Shown here piece by piece: positions 20,240 to 32,116 of a stretch of DNA of 64,000 nt. The DNA is taken from assembly GCA_033977485.1 (NCBI GenBank), contig CM066984.1, positions 44,833,100 through 44,897,099 on the forward strand, in the 5' to 3' direction. Source of the DNA: Hydrangea macrophylla (taxonomy: Eukaryota; Streptophyta; Magnoliopsida; Cornales; Hydrangeaceae). Numbering within the stretch: position 1 is the first letter of the stretch; each line of letters starts with the position of its first letter. The notes under the pieces were generated by a model, which saw only the letters and a program-made list of their open reading frames with translations, did not search any database and was not told the DNA's origin. The translations under genes and the position numbers were made by a program.

Positions 20240-21240
20240 GTATCAGATATGCACGCTGAAAGATAAGAATTGTGTTAAAATTTCCTTACTTTCAACATTT
20301 CGTTTCGTGCTGTTAGCAACTGATCCCGTTCTTGTAGTTGTTCAACTGTCATCTGGACAGCAAGTATATCCACCTCTCTTCTATTTATATCAGACATGCA
20401 TCTACAGAATGAGAAATTCGCGAAGATCATATCAATAATATATAGCGAATATAGGTCATTTGCTTATAAATTTACTCATCCATATTATGCTTCATACGTC
20501 TAGTGTCCAAGACAACTTTCACAAATTTATCAAGTGCACATACAACTTTAAGAGTAGGACCTGCCAGCAAGATGTTTACTGCTAACTTGCTCCAGTTGAT
20601 GGATTAGTTTCCTTCACCAGAGAAAGAGTGAGCAGTATAACAATCTAGCTTTATCTATAATGTAGGAGATGCAGGTAGCACTTCATCATTAGGTACTCCA
20701 AAAACCTGGGGTTGTACACTTGTACAACTTCACAATAAAAACAATAACAAGCCATATCTCAACTCATTGAACCATTCAGTTCGGTTCTTTGATAAGCTTT
20801 AAAACAAAATTTAGCAGGTTACAATTCCTCTCTATCTTTTTCTAACGTGCATCCTAAACTGTTTAATCAGACTAGAAGAATATCCACCTTACATCCAGTT
20901 CTGGTTTTGAAGGAATAAGTGTGCAATTACATGCAAGAAACAGAGTGGAAAAATTGATACAAAAAAAAGGTGGAAAAGGGTATGACTTACCTCTCCCTTT
21001 CCTCAATTAAATAGTTTATCTCCCTCCTTTGATTGATAATTTCTTGCTCCTATTTAAAAAAAATATATTTATATATTCAATGAGGCCTAAAGTTAAACCA
21101 GTGATAGATAAACAATTTTTTCGATATACCATTGAGATGGACTCTTGTGTCTTTTGCTGAGCCGCCTCCACTAAATTTTGAAGCTGATACTGGTCTATCA
21201 AGTTCTGTTTAAAACCACAAGCAAAATGCACACCAATAAG
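20240..21240 (-). pseudogene. Coiled-coil exons, probable CACTA-encoded protein
   Basis: Three short minus-strand segments are rich in Glu, Gln, Arg and Leu with heptad character: NLIDQYQLQNLVEAAQQK (about 21140-21215), EQEIINQRREINYLIEERE (about 20995-21055), and EVDILAVQMTVEQLQERDQL plus downstream (about 20280-20395). Between them (20470-20600) another frame gives KLAVNILLAGPTLKVV and ALDKFVKVVLDTRRMKHNMD. Such C-terminal coiled coils occur in plant En/Spm proteins of the Ptta type. I do not see the DDE transposase gene, so K as preserved looks non-autonomous. Exon borders are not defined. Confidence 0.45.
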
Positions 21241-22070
21241 AAAAAAGAAAAAAGAAAAAACGTTCTACAATTTTCACTAATTTTTGAAGCTGATCAGAAT
21301 TCAACGTATTCAAAAGAAAAAAAAAACTCAAAACCATGTGGTGTTTTTTTATAATGTTCTACAATTTTCACTCAAATTAATGCAGATATGTTACTCTACT
21401 TAGAGGGGTTCATGTTTAGTCCTCAAATTTGCCATTCCATATTAGGGTTGTGCTAGTACATAGTATAGACCCTTTCTGCATACACAGACTGTGGTCTCTT
21501 TTGTGATTTTTCCTTTTACTTGTTTACTAATTAAAATTACTAAAAGCGAGACGATAATACTCGATAACAGTGTTTGAATATTTAAAGAGAATAACCATTC
21601 CAATATATAGGTGCGCTTTCAGTAACAAGTACCAACTAACATAAGCACCTAGCTGCTATAACTTTTCAGTAACAAAAATGTACTCAACATGTGTTTGAAA
21701 TGAAGTAAGAAGTTAGCAATTATACATTCAGTTAAAAGATTTTCTCACAAACAAAACAGTCTATTAAGTCCAAAAACTGAAACACCAAAAAAAGATACTA
21801 AAAAAATGTTGTAAAACAAGCTTAGAGAGAAGCATAACCGTTGTACACTCGAACAATATCAGGAGAAACCAGTAACAAACATGCTTAGAGAGAAGCATAA
21901 CCTATTTGAGAATTGGATTGCACACAAAGATGCATGTCCAACCCACAAAAAATCTATTGGACACTAAATTAAGAGATACTATAATCATTTTTTAAGCCAA
22001 CCAGCAAGGAAAAAGAAAAAAGAAACTTTAATGCTATGTTTTGAGAGAGAAGAGGTGTAAATCATTTGTT
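21241..22070. other. K: non-coding AT-rich sequence
   Basis: No gene seen. A 23-bp phrase around GCTTAGAGAGAAGCATAACC occurs twice, near 21820 and 21882. Confidence 0.4.
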
Positions 22071-23485
22071 TTATATGATAGAATCATACTGAAGATTTAC
22101 AACAGCGAAGAAGATGATGGGAGGACTGAGCATTAGTTTGTCCCGGAAGGCAATAAAGGAAGAGGAGTGAAGACCCTTGGTAAAAACATCAGCTAACTGA
22201 TCCTTGGAAGACACAAACTGAATCGCAATGTCTTTGTTTAGTTCCTTATGTAAAGAAGAAAATTCTTCAGACATGGCCTCTCTCCATTCTTTATGTTTTA
22301 CTGCTTCAATATAACAGGTAGGTTCTGAGGCAGTGGGGACTGAATGATAGGAATTTGAGAGGGTGAAGAGAAGGGACTAATGGGAGAGTTGACGGGAGAA
22401 GGTTGTGGGGGGTGGGGGGAATTCAACCATGCTTTAAGATTGAAGGGATTTGTAGGGTAGTGAGTTGGTCTCAGATATGACTGTTCATCAAAGACAGCAT
22501 GTCGAGATACATGGATTTTGGTAGAGACAGGGTCAAAACAAAGGTAGCCCTTATAATCATTTGGATATCCTAAGAAAATACAGGGCTGAGTCTTTGGTTG
22601 GAGTTTATTGGTATTAAATGGGGTTAGATGGGGATAACAAGTAGATCCAAAAATCTTGAGAAGAGTATAGCCAGGAAGAGAACCAAACAAAAGTTCATAA
22701 GGAGATTTGAAATTTGTAACGGAACTTGGCATTCTATTAATAAGGAACACAACTGTGGCAAACACATGATACCAGAATTTGGATGGAAGAGAGGCTGTAG
22801 ATGACAAAGTAATGCCTGTTTCAACAATATGGCGATGTTTACGCACAGCAATGCCATTTTGCTGAGATGTCTTGGGACATGATCTTTGGTGTTGAATGCC
22901 ACGAGAACGAAGAAAGGCCTGAAATTCATTCTTTTTATGTTCTCCACCCCCATCTGTGCGTAACACCTTAATTCTATCATTAAATTGCTTTTCTACTAAG
23001 GCTAGAAATTGTGTAAAAGCATGATATGTCTGAGATTTGTAAGTCAAAGGATAAATCCATGTAAATCTGCTAAAATCATCACCAAAGGATACATAGATAA
23101 TTGAAACCACTGAGAGATGGAAAGGGAGCGTTGCCCCACAAATCGATCACTATGTATTATTTGTAATGGAGCACAACATGAAGTAGTGGAAGTGGAAATG
23201 GAAGTCTACACATTTTGCCAATAAGGCAGTGTTCACAAACTGTCTTATTCAAACTATTTGCATGCAAAGGAACAGAAATTGTTGTAAGAATTTTTTGAAG
23301 GACTGTGGTTGAGGGATGTCCCAACCTGTTATGCCAAACAACATGTGAAATTTGACGACCAAGATGAGCTGATGGATTAGACAGGGAGGAAGTGTTGGAA
23401 AGAAGAGCTGAAGAGCTGCGACTGAGTTGAATGGGGTACAAGCCATTGCTATTGTGGCCTTGGAACAGAGTCCTCCCCGTATCAT
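22071..23485 (-). pseudogene. Copia pol relic in K, reverse transcriptase deleted
   Basis: Minus-strand order is pre-integrase, integrase core, then a fusion of the RT start to the RNase H end. The pre-integrase zinc region is at 23441-23220 (HNRLGHPST, CEHCLIGKM). The integrase core (23110-22298) has LRTDGGGEHKKNEF. At the Glu position of the D,D,E triad it reads Val (NGIAVRKHRHIVE). After a frameshift the frame reads AVKHKEWREAMSEEFSSLH and joins directly to KELNKDIAIQFVSSKDQLAD, the C-terminal RNase H segment. The whole RT palm is missing, yet the junction near 22250 keeps the frame. No LTRs are evident. It is a Ty1/copia fragment of a different lineage from B1 and B2. Confidence 0.85.
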
Positions 23486-25493
23486 AAATTAATCTAACTA
23501 TGAATATAGGGTACCATAAGCCCCAGGAACAAAGATGATTACACTACTAGCTTGGAGAATGATATCATAAGGAGATTATTAATGAGGGTGTGGATCAAAG
23601 TATCCAAATGTCTCAATTAACTGTAATGTATGCAAGCAAATCTAAAACACAGAGATATATGGTCGTTGGAAAGCTATAAGCAAACTATGAATTCATTTTG
23701 ATTCGTGACCTAAAATGAACCATCAGTGTTATATATATATATGGTCGTTGTTGGAATTTTTATACCTAATGGTCATACCAACTAACCCAATACACCCTTC
23801 TATGATTGCCATGGAACCCACCATTTAACCCAACCAACTAACCCAATACACCCTTCTATGATTGCCACATCAGGTTGTGAGGGATGAGGTTGTGGAAATT
23901 GGTGTGCCTGAAGTTTTACTCTTGTTTATTATATAATCACACATTATCTAACCAAATCCAATTCTTTGTCCATATAATTTACTAGTGAAATTGCACTAAA
24001 TATTGAAAAGTACAATTAATAAATTTGATGTACAACTGATATAATATACATAATCAAGATTAGTGCAAATACGTTAGTTTCGCTTCGCCATGGGCTACAT
24101 GATCCTCCCACTTGACTCTTGGACCTAGTGTAATGGACATATTATAACATGTGCCACACCCAACATATTTGGTGTCATCTACTATCACATCAAGTGGTAC
24201 AACAATTAAAACATTTAAAAATCAAATTTAAGAAGCATAGCATTATTCTTTTTAGTTACTAGAGATGGCCTTAATCATTAATATTTGAAATATGTAACAA
24301 TAGATACACAATGCAAGCATTCATTTGGGAATGTCAAGCCTAAGCGGCTAACAATAGATACACAATGCAAGCATTCACAATCTACAACATAAGATTGACT
24401 ATCATTTTTTTTTTTTTTTTGAAAAAAGAAAAAAAAATTTCTTATTTTACAGCTCAAAATTAGATGACAAAAATGTTACTTATTTTGTGAAAGTGGCACT
24501 TTCATTAATTGTATATATATTTTCGAAAAGTTACTCCTAATCAGGACAAAGAAAAAAAAAACGTCCAAAAAGGCAAGACAATCACTAAGTTATGGATTTT
24601 AGCCCTAATATAAGTACATATATCTTATACCAACAAGGACCCAATTATTCATTACTAAAGCAAATAGAAATAAACCCATACAAACCAAAAATAGAACTTA
24701 TGCAGTTCAATCTCCGATCTGGACAAGTCCAGCCACGTAGTAACATACGGGCCCCACTTTCAAGCAAATTAAATTCATATCTAGTACTCTTTCTTGGATT
24801 TAATAAAAGTTGGAATGAACTTTGGTTAATTAATAAGTATTATTTTAGGGGTTCTAAACAAAAAAAATGTTATTTTAATGGACTTTTAAATAATTTTCCT
24901 TTCATTTATTTCGCGGTGCAATGACCTAATAGTTCCCTGGTCATTGGACTAAATCAATTCAAAATCTTTAGGCTCCTGCAATAATTGGCACTTGCTAGTA
25001 TTATTATAATCCTTTCTAATTAACATTTACATTATGACTAAATACCATTTTTTTAGGGGACTAAATGCCATTTCAATTAATCTTTGTTTATAAAAAAAAA
25101 CCATTCAAACTCAGCCGCCGCAACTGTGTGTGATACGTGTTGGCTTGCTGATTTTAACAAAAGAAATTGATGGTGATTATTATGCCTAACAATTCTCTGC
25201 AGCACCATTGTGGGCAGCACTTTGGGCAGTATCCATGTAGTCTTATAAGTACCACATGGATGATGTTCACAAAGGCAGCCGACGATCCCAACCCCATTAT
25301 TATATAGGACAATTGGTGAAAAGGATATTAGAGTATCCATAGTGGGTAGGATAAACTTAAGGAAAAATTAGCTTAAGTTTAATGTACAAAAAGGGGACAC
25401 TTGAATTGGTATAGTGACCAAACGACACTCACAAAGCCATTTGGCACGGAACGACGTAGTTCGAAGCTTTGCACCCAAAACAAACAAACAAAC
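23486..25493. other. K: long non-coding stretch
   Basis: No convincing gene. Two small direct duplications are visible: CCAACTAACCCAATACACCC plus the next 15 bp (about 23778 and 23836), and AACAATAGATACACAATGCA plus 8 bp (24297 and 24351). Poly-T tract near 24403-24420. Confidence 0.45.
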
Positions 25494-25526
25494 GGGGGGG
25501 GGGGGGGGGGGGGGGGGGGTGGGGGG
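25494..25526. repeat. Poly-G tract
   Basis: 26 consecutive G, then T, then six G. Such a run can form G-quadruplexes and is also a place where assembly errors are common. Confidence 0.85.
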
Positions 25527-26062
25527 CGGAGGGCACCAAGTATTAATGAAAAATATAGCATATCAACATTGAGTAATAAGTAGTAAATCAGTAGAAAATA
25601 GGGAAGCAGATAAATGCATCTAAAAGAATCCTAAAGAAACCATGTGACAGAATATCATGTGAAATAAACTCCGAATAGACTGTAAAATATAAATTTAAAT
25701 AATTAAGTGCCTAACATCATCCTGATCGAAAAAATGAACTACAAAAGTTTGCAGGCGATTATAAACATAAATCCAAGTTTAGATGTCATATGTTTTCCAA
25801 ATACCCAGAACTATTTACTCCTCAAATATATGCTCAAACAACATCAGCAGTTATCACAGAAAAAATATGGGCATGAAAGACTCAGAACGAGGACTAATGA
25901 AAGGCAGAGAGTTTTGTGATCATTGGTGATGGATGACACTGTTTGGCTTGGTGGGTCTATAGGTAGAGGACAAGTAGTGAATGCTCTTCTTAAATTGATG
26001 AAGAAGAAGAGGTAGTTTGAACTAGTCCTCTTTTTTATCATGTTTGATTAGAATAACAATAT
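25527..26062. other. K: non-coding
   Basis: No gene or clear repeat recognised. Confidence 0.35.
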
Positions 26063-26430
26063 GAGAGTTTGATAAGATCCAAAATTGGAAATTGGCATTT
26101 CTTACACCAACCCAAATGAGAAAATGTGAGAATTTTATGAACCCATATGGTAAAATGTAGAAAAGACTTAGAAAAATATCAATAACAGAGTTTGATGTAA
26201 GATCCAAAATTGGAAATAAACATTTCTGACACCAACACAAGTGAGAAAATCTAAGATTTTTAAGAACCCATACGATAAAATGATGATTAATTAAACCTGG
26301 AAGAATATAAATAAGAGAGTTTGATATAAGATCAAAAATTGGAAATTGACAATTCTGACACCAACCCAAGTGAGAAAATCATAGAATTTTAAGAACCCAT
26401 ATGATAAATTGATGATTAAACTTGGAAAAG
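26063..26430. repeat. Tandem repeat, about 123-129 bp, three copies
   Basis: Units begin GAGTTTGATRTAAGATCCAAA at about 26065, 26188 and 26317 and include GAGAAAAT and AAGAACCCATA phrases. Copies are clearly diverged. Confidence 0.82.
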
Positions 26431-27560
26431 GCTAAGAATTATTGAGGTTTGTACAGCAATTGACATTATTTTAGTGGTAGAGAGGCTTAGGTGCAATATA
26501 AGTTAAACTGACTCAAGGTAACAGATTGATGAAGTAGATAAGCAATTACCCACAATGAGTGGAAGTTAGAGAGAGAGAGAGAGAGCAGTGGCCAATGGTG
26601 GCGGAGAGAGTAAGCCGTAATGTGGGTGGCATTGTTCTTTTGTAGAGCCCAACCCAATAATATAACAACAACAAAAAACCCAATGAAATATAGAAGATAC
26701 ACACCCAACTGCGGAAGCTTCAAAGAAATCAAAGGGAATCTCACTTGGATCCCAGTCAAACCCAAGGAAAATACCAAATACATATATGATTTGAAAAAGA
26801 CTAAGTATTTTAGAATGCATGCTTAATCAATCATTTGAAAAGTTTTAAAATTTCAATTAGCTGGACCTATTGGTTATAGTACTGATACCGCCAAACGAGA
26901 CCCAAGGGTGAAAGTAGTCTTATCCAAAATGGGATACTAACATCTACTTCCACTCAACATTCTGCTACATGGTTTCACTCAAGGTGGTTCCAAAATTAGG
27001 GTGATTTATATCCTCGCAATATTCCCATAAATGAAGTTCGGACGACAAAGCATGAGACAGTGACAACACATAATGGACTTAGCTACTCTATGTTTAATTA
27101 ATTGAAAGTGGAAACAGTTGTAGCTAGAACAGGTCAATGTAAAATTTCTTCAAACAGTACTATAGATGTTTCTAGTTGTGTAACTAGCTAATGCCTAAGC
27201 AATTCATCTACATAACACAAATATGACAACGTACTATTTTTATCAAATTCGATGAGTAAAATATATACCTGAATATTGTAATCTCATGGAGTTTGCATTA
27301 TATCAAAAAGGAGATCTTTGTGATCCTGGCAAACAATTTGGACAAGGGTGTGGGCAGGACTGAGGGAATTATCCAGAGTAGTTGGTTTTCCAACTACCCA
27401 GAACATTATGTAGCACCATTTCCCATCTGTAGACACATCTGTTAAACACAATCAAAAAACCAATTAACAGAAAATCTCAAAAACCCATCACTTTTAAACC
27501 ACAAAATCATAGAGATAAAAAGAAATATAACATCAAATACCATATAGCTATCCACTGTTT

Positions 27561-27562
<2 letters not shown>
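26431..27562. other. K: non-coding
   Basis: A (GA)n run lies at about 26564-26585. No ORF has recognisable content. Confidence 0.4.

Positions 27563-27618
<56 letters not shown>
27563..27618. repeat. (GA)n microsatellite
   Basis: About 28 GA units immediately left of the insertion point of element D. Confidence 0.95.
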
Positions 27619-27622
<4 letters not shown>

Positions 27623-27627
27623 AAGAG

Positions 27628-27632
27628 CATAA
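27628..27632. repeat. Target duplication CATAA of element D
   Basis: CATAA precedes the left terminus TGTCACGCCCC and recurs at 40170-40174 after TGCTACA. Confidence 0.95.
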
Positions 27633-27986
27633 TGTCACGCCCCGGAGTAAACCAAAAATAGGGAAAATAAAAGTTTTCCTTTATGGGTCCGTAGACACGT
27701 GACTAGTTTGATAACCGTTCTGTCCTTCTAACTCCGCACCGTGCAATCATAAGGGAAGAGCTAGAGCTTAGACATGATCTAATACTTATCAGAGTATAAA
27801 TACAGCAACAGAAATTAAACAAGGGTTACAATAACTTCAATTCTAATACAAGAGGCCATACTAAACAATTTACATAATCTTAAAACTTGAGAAACTGCCT
27901 ATCAGGTCTTGAGCAAGGCTTAAATCTCCTTGGCTCCACGGTACTGCATCCTGAACTCTTCTATCTATCTCCAAACCTGCAACACT

Positions 27987-28041
27987 CTGGGCATACGAAT
28001 GCCCAGGGCGTAACATGCCGTCAGCCTTGGAACAAGGCTGA
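27987..28041 (-). other. Covarying tandem hairpins, D 3' LTR
   Basis: Hairpin 1 (27987-28006): CTGGGCAT pairs with ATGCCCAG across a 4-base loop. Hairpin 2 (28021-28041): TCAGCCTT pairs with AAGGCTGA, followed by GTGA. The W counterpart has different stem bases that still pair. Confidence 0.7.
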
Positions 28042-28489
28042 GTGAGAGTCTCAACCGCACAATAATCAGTAAATACAAGATATCTCTCAACTCACGTCAT
28101 AGTTTAATATATTAAGATATGGTTATTCTCTTATCAAAAGACGCATTCTCACCACGGGCATAGCAGAGGTCTCAACAAGAAAGGTAAACAGATAATCATA
28201 ACATCATAGAATACATTCTCATTATTGTAAACTCGTGCGTGCAAATGCATGATCAATAAGATGCGTTCCCAACTCTTTTCAAAGACACTTGCTTTTAAAA
28301 CGGATATTTTCAAAACCATTTTATTTTAAAACCAAAGCTTTCCAAAACCAAATCATTTGAGCCAAATCATTTTCTCATCAACTCAATCTCATCATCCGCT
28401 TTCTCTTTCTCATCCACTTGACAACACGCGGTATATCAAGGATGCTAACATACTATCACAGCCAATTCATACTCATTCCCTTGATAGGC

Positions 28490-28690
28490 CACCGGACGTC
28501 TTCACGGCGCACACTATCTGTAAACAATGAGACTGGCACATGGGACGTCTTCGACCATGTGTATACTCTCACCGGTCGTCTACACGGCTGAGAAGTATAT
28601 TAGAGCACTAGCCGGATGTATTCAACGATACATGGGACGTCTTCAACCACGTATGCGCATCACCGGACGTCTTCAACGGCGAGAGGCACG
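28490..28690. repeat. GACGTC palindrome array in D LTR
   Basis: GACGTC occurs at 28495, 28544, 28636 and 28666, with a GTCGTC variant near 28575, each followed by TTC or TAC and set in ACCGGACGTC or TGGGACGTC contexts. The same array is in the other LTR (36560-36755). GACGTC is the core of bZIP C-box sites; function here is untested. Confidence 0.7.
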
Positions 28691-30117
28691 CTAGAAACCC
28701 TAACCGTTCATGTCTACCCGGCTCGTCAGCCGTTGATCTATAAGATCTAGAAATCACATCTCATCTCGTTACATTCTCATCAAACACCCCTCTTCCTCAC
28801 ACAACGCATGCTAACACATGACATGAAATGCACGTGCATCCATTATCAGTATGCACATGCAAAACCACTTTCCTTTTCTCTTTATTATTAACATAGCATG
28901 CGTATTTATTCAGTCAACAACATCGTAAAACACGCTTTTAACAATTAACAGCAGAAACGTAACATATAGGGCATGGATCATATAACATGGATTTGATACC
29001 GATAAACATATAGATAAAACCCTTGACATGCTCACGTATGCGATAACACTACCATAACATGCTTTTAAACATCTTACAATCATTGGAAATACATGTGACA
29101 TCATAAATCAGCTTATCACTTATACAAAATATCATACAGGTAGCTTTAAATCATCTTATATTAATCTTAATAGGATTAGAGTGAGGTTAGGAAACTCACC
29201 TCGAGTCGCTGCTCCTCGAAGCGCAGATAAACGTCAAGTTCTACAACAATAAACGGAATAAACAGAAGTAATGTATGAGTACAACTATAGGGCAAAATGG
29301 TAATTTCACCAAATGAGGTCATAAACCTCAAGGTAGTGATCTACGTGTCGTTCTAAGTCCAACGCCATTGACTAGACTCAAATCGAAGTCCGTCGTGTTT
29401 TACGAGGTAATATGCAGGGCTTACTATACTAATGCAGGCCCTAAAAGAAAGGCTGTATTTTCGACCGAGTCGAAAAGTCACCAAACTTTACGGGAATGTT
29501 CTAGACATTATTCTAAGACTCTGGGAACTGACCGCATAATTTTCGGAGTCCTAGATTATTTATTATGAATTTTTAAAGATAATATATACCAGAAAATACC
29601 CGAAACGGGATTTAAATACATAAGTATAATTATATAGAGAAATCAGTGCTTAGAAGTATTTTTATTAAATACTAGATATTAAAATACACCACTAGTATTT
29701 ATTTCATAATTTTCGGAGCTCGTTTGGTATTTTTAATAATTAATATACTTATAAAATAGCTCCTTTTTAATTATTAAAAATACTGGACTATAATATTATG
29801 GCTTTATAACTTACACTATATAATAAAATAGTCACAGGGTCATTACCCTAATTTTCTAGAATTTATAAATACACATAGGTATTTATTAACTATTTAAAAC
29901 TATTTAAAACTAATATTTATTATTTATATTAATCATATAAATATTAATTATACAATATTTATAATATACTAATGATATATAGAATATTAAAATAATATTC
30001 TATAATATTAAAAACCTTAATGGTGGGATTTATAAATTAATTTATAATTATTAAACTAATTAAACCCTTTAAAACTAATTAATACTAATAATATTAATAA
30101 TGATAATAATAATAATG

Positions 30118-30148
<31 letters not shown>

Positions 30149-31751
30149 TATTCTGAGACCCAACGGGTCAAACCCGAACCGACCCGAACCCTACGGGTAA
30201 CCCATATAGACTCACAAAGAAATCCAAACTCGTGACCCGATTGGTCAAACCCGACCCGACCGAATCCCAACCGGACTACCCATACCAGCTCACAATAAAA
30301 CCCAAACTAAAACCCATTCGGGTTGATCCTAACCCGAACCTGAAACCCAGATACACTCACAAACTAACCCAACTACCCTAACTTGGACCCGAAACCATTC
30401 CCTCTCACAAACTGACCCAACCCGCTAACCCGCTTATACTCACAGACTTACCCTACCCATTACCCAAACCCTTACCAGACCCGGACTCAAACCTAACCCA
30501 ATTACAGACACACATCAGCCCGCCCCAACTACCCGAACCCGACCCAAAGCCGGCCCGACGTCAAAACGACGTCGTGCCACTAAAGAACACCCACGGGTTT
30601 TAAAAACCCAACCCGGCCCGCTACCCTAACCCATCTACACACTCAGACTGACCCTACCCAAACCCGACCCGAGTCCGGTTGTTATAACCCGAAACTAAAC
30701 GGGTCGTCTTCATCTTCTCCGGCGATGCATGGCCGCCGAAAAGTCGGGGCTCGCCGGAGATCACCTCTCTCTTCATATCTCTCTCATCTCTCAACCAAAA
30801 CGCACGAGGTCAACGGGAAAATGACCGGAATCCCTCCCTCTACATCATACGATAAGCTCGGGACCTGGATCATTCATTTAGGGTTCCTACTAAGTGATTA
30901 TTCTTTCGGTCATCCGAAAGAATAATGGCCTGCATGGCCATGTAAATGAGTTCCAAAACTAAACCTGCTACAAGGGGGTCTACTAGGGTTCACTAGGGTC
31001 TGTTTGGTGTAGGAAAAAGGGGTTTTGGTTAACTCTGGGAAATCAAGTTCAAGCTTGAGCTTTAATGGAGGCCGGAGCTCAAACAGAGCCTTAGGCTCTG
31101 TTTGGGAGCTTGCATGTGGGTCTGAGGGTGTCTAGGGAACATGCAGGAGCTAAAATGAAATGAGGGGGTGGGGTTTTACCTTAGGGGAGTCCCTGATCTC
31201 TCCTTTCTCTGATCAACTCTCCTCTCTCTCCCTCCTGCGTCTCTATCTTCCTCTCTGGTCTTTTGCGTGTATGTGTGGGTGTATAGAGAGGAAATGGACA
31301 GAGAGGGGTGTGGTGCTCACAATGTGAGGGGTGTGGGGGTGTGCACAGGCCGAGAGTGTGGGTGAGGTTGGCTTAGCTTTCTTTCTCACTCAAGCTCTCT
31401 CTCGGTCACTCTCTCTCTATACAATCTGCATAGGCAGATTGTGGGGAAGATTTTTGTGCTGTGTGTGTACATGGAGTATACATATATATATATAGAGAAA
31501 TGGTGAATGTTGACAAGTGTCATGCCATTGGTGCATGGCTTGACAAGTGACGCACAATGTGTAATCATATGTGTAAGTGGGTGTGTGTGTGTCCAAGGGT
31601 AGATTAAGTGGGGTCCACATGACCGCCAAGTGGCAGTGTGGGTCCCATACTCAGGTTGTGCATATGGATGTGTTCCTGAGTCCCAAAGTACGTGCATGTG
31701 TATACTGTGTGTATCTAAGGGTAGATTATCAGGGTGGGGTCCACTTGGTTC

Positions 31752-32051
31752 CTAAGAATAGTGTGGGTCCCATTTCTTGGGTTGTGTACGTAAGGCAAGT
31801 GCCAATGTCTCAGTTGTATATAGCAGTGAAGAATGAGGATAGGTATAAGCGTAGCTAATAACAGGGCTGTGAGCGAGCCTAAGTTCCAGTACGTCTACAG
31901 TTTCTAGCTTAGAAACTATGCGCGTCGGGGTTACTTCTATTCTAATAAGTCCTAGATTTAAACTGATATAGTCGTCGTCAAGACGATTACCAAGGATCCT
32001 AGTAAGGACTCCTAATGGATCTTCTGTAATCATATCCTGGGGTGATGTCAC
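31752..32051 (-). CDS. 99-codon ORF in U3 of D 3' LTR, unrecognised
   Basis: This open frame starts with GTG 47 bases inside the LTR in element orientation. The copy in the 5' LTR is 39823-40122. The two copies differ at three bases (31821, 31907, 32046 and their partners) and all three changes are silent: CTA/CTG, CTA/TTA, ACA/ACG. Nearby spurious frames in the LTR do carry amino-acid changes. I recognise no domain; the C-terminal part has many Thr, Leu and Tyr. Being in U3, it would be carried at the 3' end of the genomic RNA. Three differences are too few to prove selection, and the lack of an ATG start counts against it. Confidence 0.3.
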   Translation of the reverse strand: MTSPQDMITEDPLGVLTRILGNRLDDDYISLNLGLIRIEVTPTRIVSKLETVDVLELRLAHSPVISYAYTYPHSSLLYTTETLALALRTQPKKWDPHYS

Positions 32052-32098
32052 TATTCTAAATTCCTACGTGAAATTTCTAGAAAATTCTGGGTGCTACA

Positions 32099-32116
32099 TC
32101 TCTACCCACCTTATTT
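32099..32116 (-). other. Polypurine tract of element D
   Basis: Minus strand reads AAATAAGGTGGGTAGAGA just before the 3' LTR start TGTAGCACCC. It primes plus-strand DNA synthesis. Confidence 0.7.

Larger units (their letters stand above)
27633..32098 (-). mobile_element. 3' LTR of element D (4.47 kb)
   Basis: Element D is complete: 27633-40169, 12.5 kb, minus strand, with 5-bp target duplications. This LTR is matched by 35719-40169. A spot comparison of the first 700 bases shows about nine substitutions plus a 14-bp indel, so insertion was recent. Contents from left: the covarying hairpin pair (27987-28041), an array of GACGTC palindromes (28490-28690), a trinucleotide tract (about 30090-30145), a long C-rich zone of ACCCGA-like repeats (30150-30690), a GT/GA-rich zone with TATATATATA (about 31480), and a 99-codon ORF at the right end. 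In minus-strand reading it starts TGTAGCACCC and ends GGGGCGTGACA, a chromovirus-like LTR but unusually long. Confidence 0.95.

Noticed and set aside
25379..25583. Proline-rich or glycine-rich frames on both strands
   Set aside because: They are translations of the poly-G tract and have no other content.
30725..30925. 66-codon frame starting MHGRRKVGARRR
   Set aside because: It lies on the strand opposite to the element, and the copy at 38794 differs at two positions, both changing residues. No domain.
31417..31858. Frames of 70-93 codons in the D LTR on both strands
   Set aside because: They come from GT/CT-rich simple sequence, and the copies in the two LTRs differ by amino-acid changes and a shifted length.
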